Assembly (NCBI GenBank): GCA_944384835.1
Contig: CALWUU010000004.1
Coordinates: 1-63,518 of the forward strand
Direction: 5' to 3'
Length of the DNA: 63,518 nt
Source: an uncultured Clostridia bacterium
Lineage (GTDB): Bacteria; Bacillota; Clostridia; Oscillospirales; Acutalibacteraceae
Both the position numbers and the translations under genes were made by a program. Shown here piece after piece: positions 61,849-63,518 of this stretch. Each line of letters begins with the position of its first letter. Position 1 is the first letter of the stretch. The notes beneath the pieces were generated by a model, which was not told where the DNA came from, ran no database searches, and saw only the letters and a list, made by a program, of their open reading frames with translations.

Positions 61849-63518
61849 ATGAATAGTCCTTATATGGGCAGATTTCAAATTACACAGGCTTACAGTTCCG
61901 CACATGACGGCTTGGATTTAGTCGGTCTTGACAGCAAACAAATTCATAGTACAGTGAATGGAACTGTTATTTATGCAGGTTGGGAAAATGCAACCAATCA
62001 TTCACAAGGATTTGGACTATATGTTTGTATTCGCGTAGGCAATCAAGATTACTACTACGGTCATATGTCCCAAATTTATGTTTCTGTAGGTCAAACAGTT
62101 AAAATTACAGACATTATTGGTTTGGAAGGATCTACCGGAAACTCTACAGGCAGTCACTGTCATTATTGCTGCCGTGTTGCAGGAAGCAGAACCCCTCTGG
62201 ATATCAATGCTATCAGTGGTATTCCAAATGTGGTTGGTGGTATTTATGACGACGGTGGTTCCGGTGGAACCATTCCGGGTGGTGGCAGTATATCCGGCGG
62301 AACCCCAAACGGCGGAATCTTAAGTGATGCGTTTCAACTTTCTTGCCTAAGCGGTGGAAGTTGGACAAATTTTACAAACCAAGCCATGTCATATATGGAT
62401 GGTATCAAAATCCAAGCGACAAGGGTACGACCATATTATCTTACATACCGGACATGGAACCAAGGACAAAGTGGTTTTTATCCATATGTTACAAGTTCGC
62501 AAGATGATTATGCAGGCTCTAATGGAAACCCAATACAACTACTGCAAATTCAAGCATTTGATAATAATGGCGCTCAGCTAACAACAGGTATAGTGGTAAT
62601 GTACCGTGTGCATATTGGAGGCAGATGGCTTCCATGGGTGAGCAATGCCGACCCGGATTGGATGCAAAGTGTGTTTGATAAACATCACTTAGATGGATCA
62701 TTAGACACAGCTTCCGCAGATGCAGGACTTCCGGGCCAAAACATAGATGGTGTAGAAATTCGTGTTTATGAATGCAATTCGCAAGACGACGGCGGTTTAG
62801 GCGGTTTAATTGACGGAGAAGTCCCATCTAATATCGGTTATATGGTAGACGGCGGTTGGGAGGATATGGGAACCGGCGTACTTGCTGACCATATAGATGG
62901 TTTGAAAATTACCACCAATGACAGCAAACCTTATTATTTTTCTTATCAAACATGGAATCAAGGACAAGGTGGATTTTATCCTGCAGTTAGCAGTTTGGAA
63001 AATGATTATGCAGGTTCTGCCGGCAAACCGATTCAATTGGTAAGCATCAGAGCGCTTCGAATGGATGGAACCAGTTTGACTTCCGGTGTTATTGTTATGT
63101 ACCGGGCATTTGTTGGCGGCAGATGGTTGCCATGGGTAAGTAATGCTGATCCGGAATGGATGCTGAGCGTGAAGAATAAATTCAGTTTAGACGGTACTTT
63201 GGACACAACCAGTTATTATGCAGGAATCGATGGACAAAATATTTCTGGTTTGGAAATTCATATTTTTGAGGATAGTTCGTCTAATCCGGGTATGGGTGAT
63301 TTCTCAGGCTCAGAAATTAGTTTGGTAACCAGCTATATGTTCGATAATTTATCGAACTGGAATGCGTTTGATAAAACAGTGACAGCAGACCATATAGATG
63401 GTGTGAAAATTCAGACAGATTCCACACATGGTTTCTATTTGACATATCAAACATGGAATCAGGGACAAGGAGGCTTCTATCCTGAGGTAACCAGCTTGCA
63501 GAATGATTATGCAGGTTC
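61849..63518 (+). CDS. M23 metallopeptidase with ChW-like repeats, no signal peptide, truncated by window end
   Basis: At least 556 residues, open at the right edge. Residues 1-125 form an M23 peptidoglycan endopeptidase domain: H19 and D23 in HDGLDLVG, YGHMS near 81, and H103-C-H105 as the last zinc ligand pair. A Gly-rich linker leads to long tandem repeats of about 166 residues (from about 155, 325 and 490), each with TWNQGQxGFYP, NDYAGS, PIQL, GRWLPWVSNADP and GQNIxGxEI; the Trp/Gly pattern resembles clostridial ChW repeats that bind cell walls. The protein starts right in the catalytic domain, without a signal peptide. AAAGGAG is 8 nt before ATG 61849. Confidence 0.88.
   Translation, partial: MNSPYMGRFQITQAYSSAHDGLDLVGLDSKQIHSTVNGTVIYAGWENATNHSQGFGLYVCIRVGNQDYYYGHMSQIYVSVGQTVKITDIIGLEGSTGNSTGSHCHYCCRVAGSRTPLDINAISGIPNVVGGIYDDGGSGGTIPGGGSISGGTPNGGILSDAFQLSCLSGGSWTNFTNQAMSYMDGIKIQATRVRPYYLTYRTWNQGQSGFYPYVTSSQDDYAGSNGNPIQLLQIQAFDNNGAQLTTGIVVMYRVHIGGRWLPWVSNADPDWMQSVFDKHHLDGSLDTASADAGLPGQNIDGVEIRVYECNSQDDGGLGGLIDGEVPSNIGYMVDGGWEDMGTGVLADHIDGLKITTNDSKPYYFSYQTWNQGQGGFYPAVSSLENDYAGSAGKPIQLVSIRALRMDGTSLTSGVIVMYRAFVGGRWLPWVSNADPEWMLSVKNKFSLDGTLDTTSYYAGIDGQNISGLEIHIFEDSSSNPGMGDFSGSEISLVTSYMFDNLSNWNAFDKTVTADHIDGVKIQTDSTHGFYLTYQTWNQGQGGFYPEVTSLQNDYAG
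62310..63518 (+). repeat. Tandem intragenic repeat units of about 500 bp
   Basis: The ACATGGAA(C/T)CA(A/G)GGACAA core recurs at 62452, 62950 and 63451, spaced 498 and 501 bp. Two full units and part of a third are in the window; the repeats are diverged, so not a recent duplication. Confidence 0.85.

Noticed and set aside
61849-63518. Prophage endolysin interpretation of the M23 gene
   Set aside because: No holin, tail or integrase genes in the visible flank; the repeat architecture is not typical of phage lysins. It remains possible outside the window.
1-63518. CRISPR arrays, tRNA and rRNA genes
   Set aside because: No regularly spaced short repeats, cloverleaf-like segments or rRNA-like conserved stretches were noticed on either strand by eye.

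Overview
This is a low-GC chromosomal window from an anaerobic, spore-forming Clostridia-type Firmicute, probably in the Oscillospiraceae/Ruminococcaceae neighbourhood. The lineage is inferred from gene content: Spo0A and SpoIVB, a bacterial A/V-type ATPase, a T-box controlled trp operon, a CIRCE-controlled htpG, hybrid cluster protein with a ferredoxin-like partner, a BceRS-BceAB module, ECF transport and Gram-positive style ribosome binding sites (AGGAGG). No rRNA, tRNA, CRISPR array, intact insertion sequence or clear prophage was seen. The species cannot be named from this alone.

Layout. 1-3.3 kb (minus strand): a partial DUF362 protein, an aminotransferase overlapping its Lrp/AsnC regulator, and a HisJ-like PHP phosphatase. 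3.5-5.2 kb: an ACT-domain/UPF0210 pair. 5.9-14.8 kb: a complete nine-gene A/V-type ATPase operon in the order H-C-I-K-F-E-A-B-D, with its own promoter and terminator. The c-ring subunit K has an unusual N-terminal half, and the A-B junction can fold into an RNA pseudoknot next to the ribosome binding site of subunit B. 14.9-24.4 kb: AlkD and YgjP-like proteins, a decayed MerR gene, a short Fe-S reductase, CorA preceded by a 23-codon leader ORF, a CAT-like acetyltransferase, an orphan hydro-lyase beta subunit, a CDF transporter and HtpG behind a perfect CIRCE element. 25-28.6 kb (mostly minus strand): two lipoproteins (SGNH hydrolase, DUF4358), a DUF1540 protein, an ECF S-component and type III pantothenate kinase.

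28.8-33.4 kb (minus strand) is a BceRS-BceAB peptide sensing and detoxification module with a candidate BceR box. 33.6-36.4 kb is murE-murF. 37.2-38.3 kb is a urea transporter-family gene behind a palindrome-rich leader. 39.1-41.8 kb is sporulation-related: a small membrane protein, SpoIVB and Spo0A, the last with a degenerate receiver domain. A P-type ATPase and an O-antigen-ligase-like membrane protein follow; the latter has no standard start codon next to its ribosome binding site. 46.3-50.3 kb is a two-component operon with a membrane-anchored third gene and a C39-like peptidase, whose upstream DNA carries PhoP/WalR-type 11-bp repeats.

50.3-57.3 kb (minus strand) is a complete trp operon, trpE-trpGD-trpC-trpF-trpB-trpA, with trpG and trpD fused, led by a tryptophan T-box (UGG specifier). 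A GNAT acetyltransferase follows. Hcp and a ferredoxin-like protein are divergent from a Crp/Fnr regulator that shares a palindromic operator with them. The window ends inside a long M23 metallopeptidase without a signal peptide that carries about 166-residue repeats resembling ChW cell-wall repeats.
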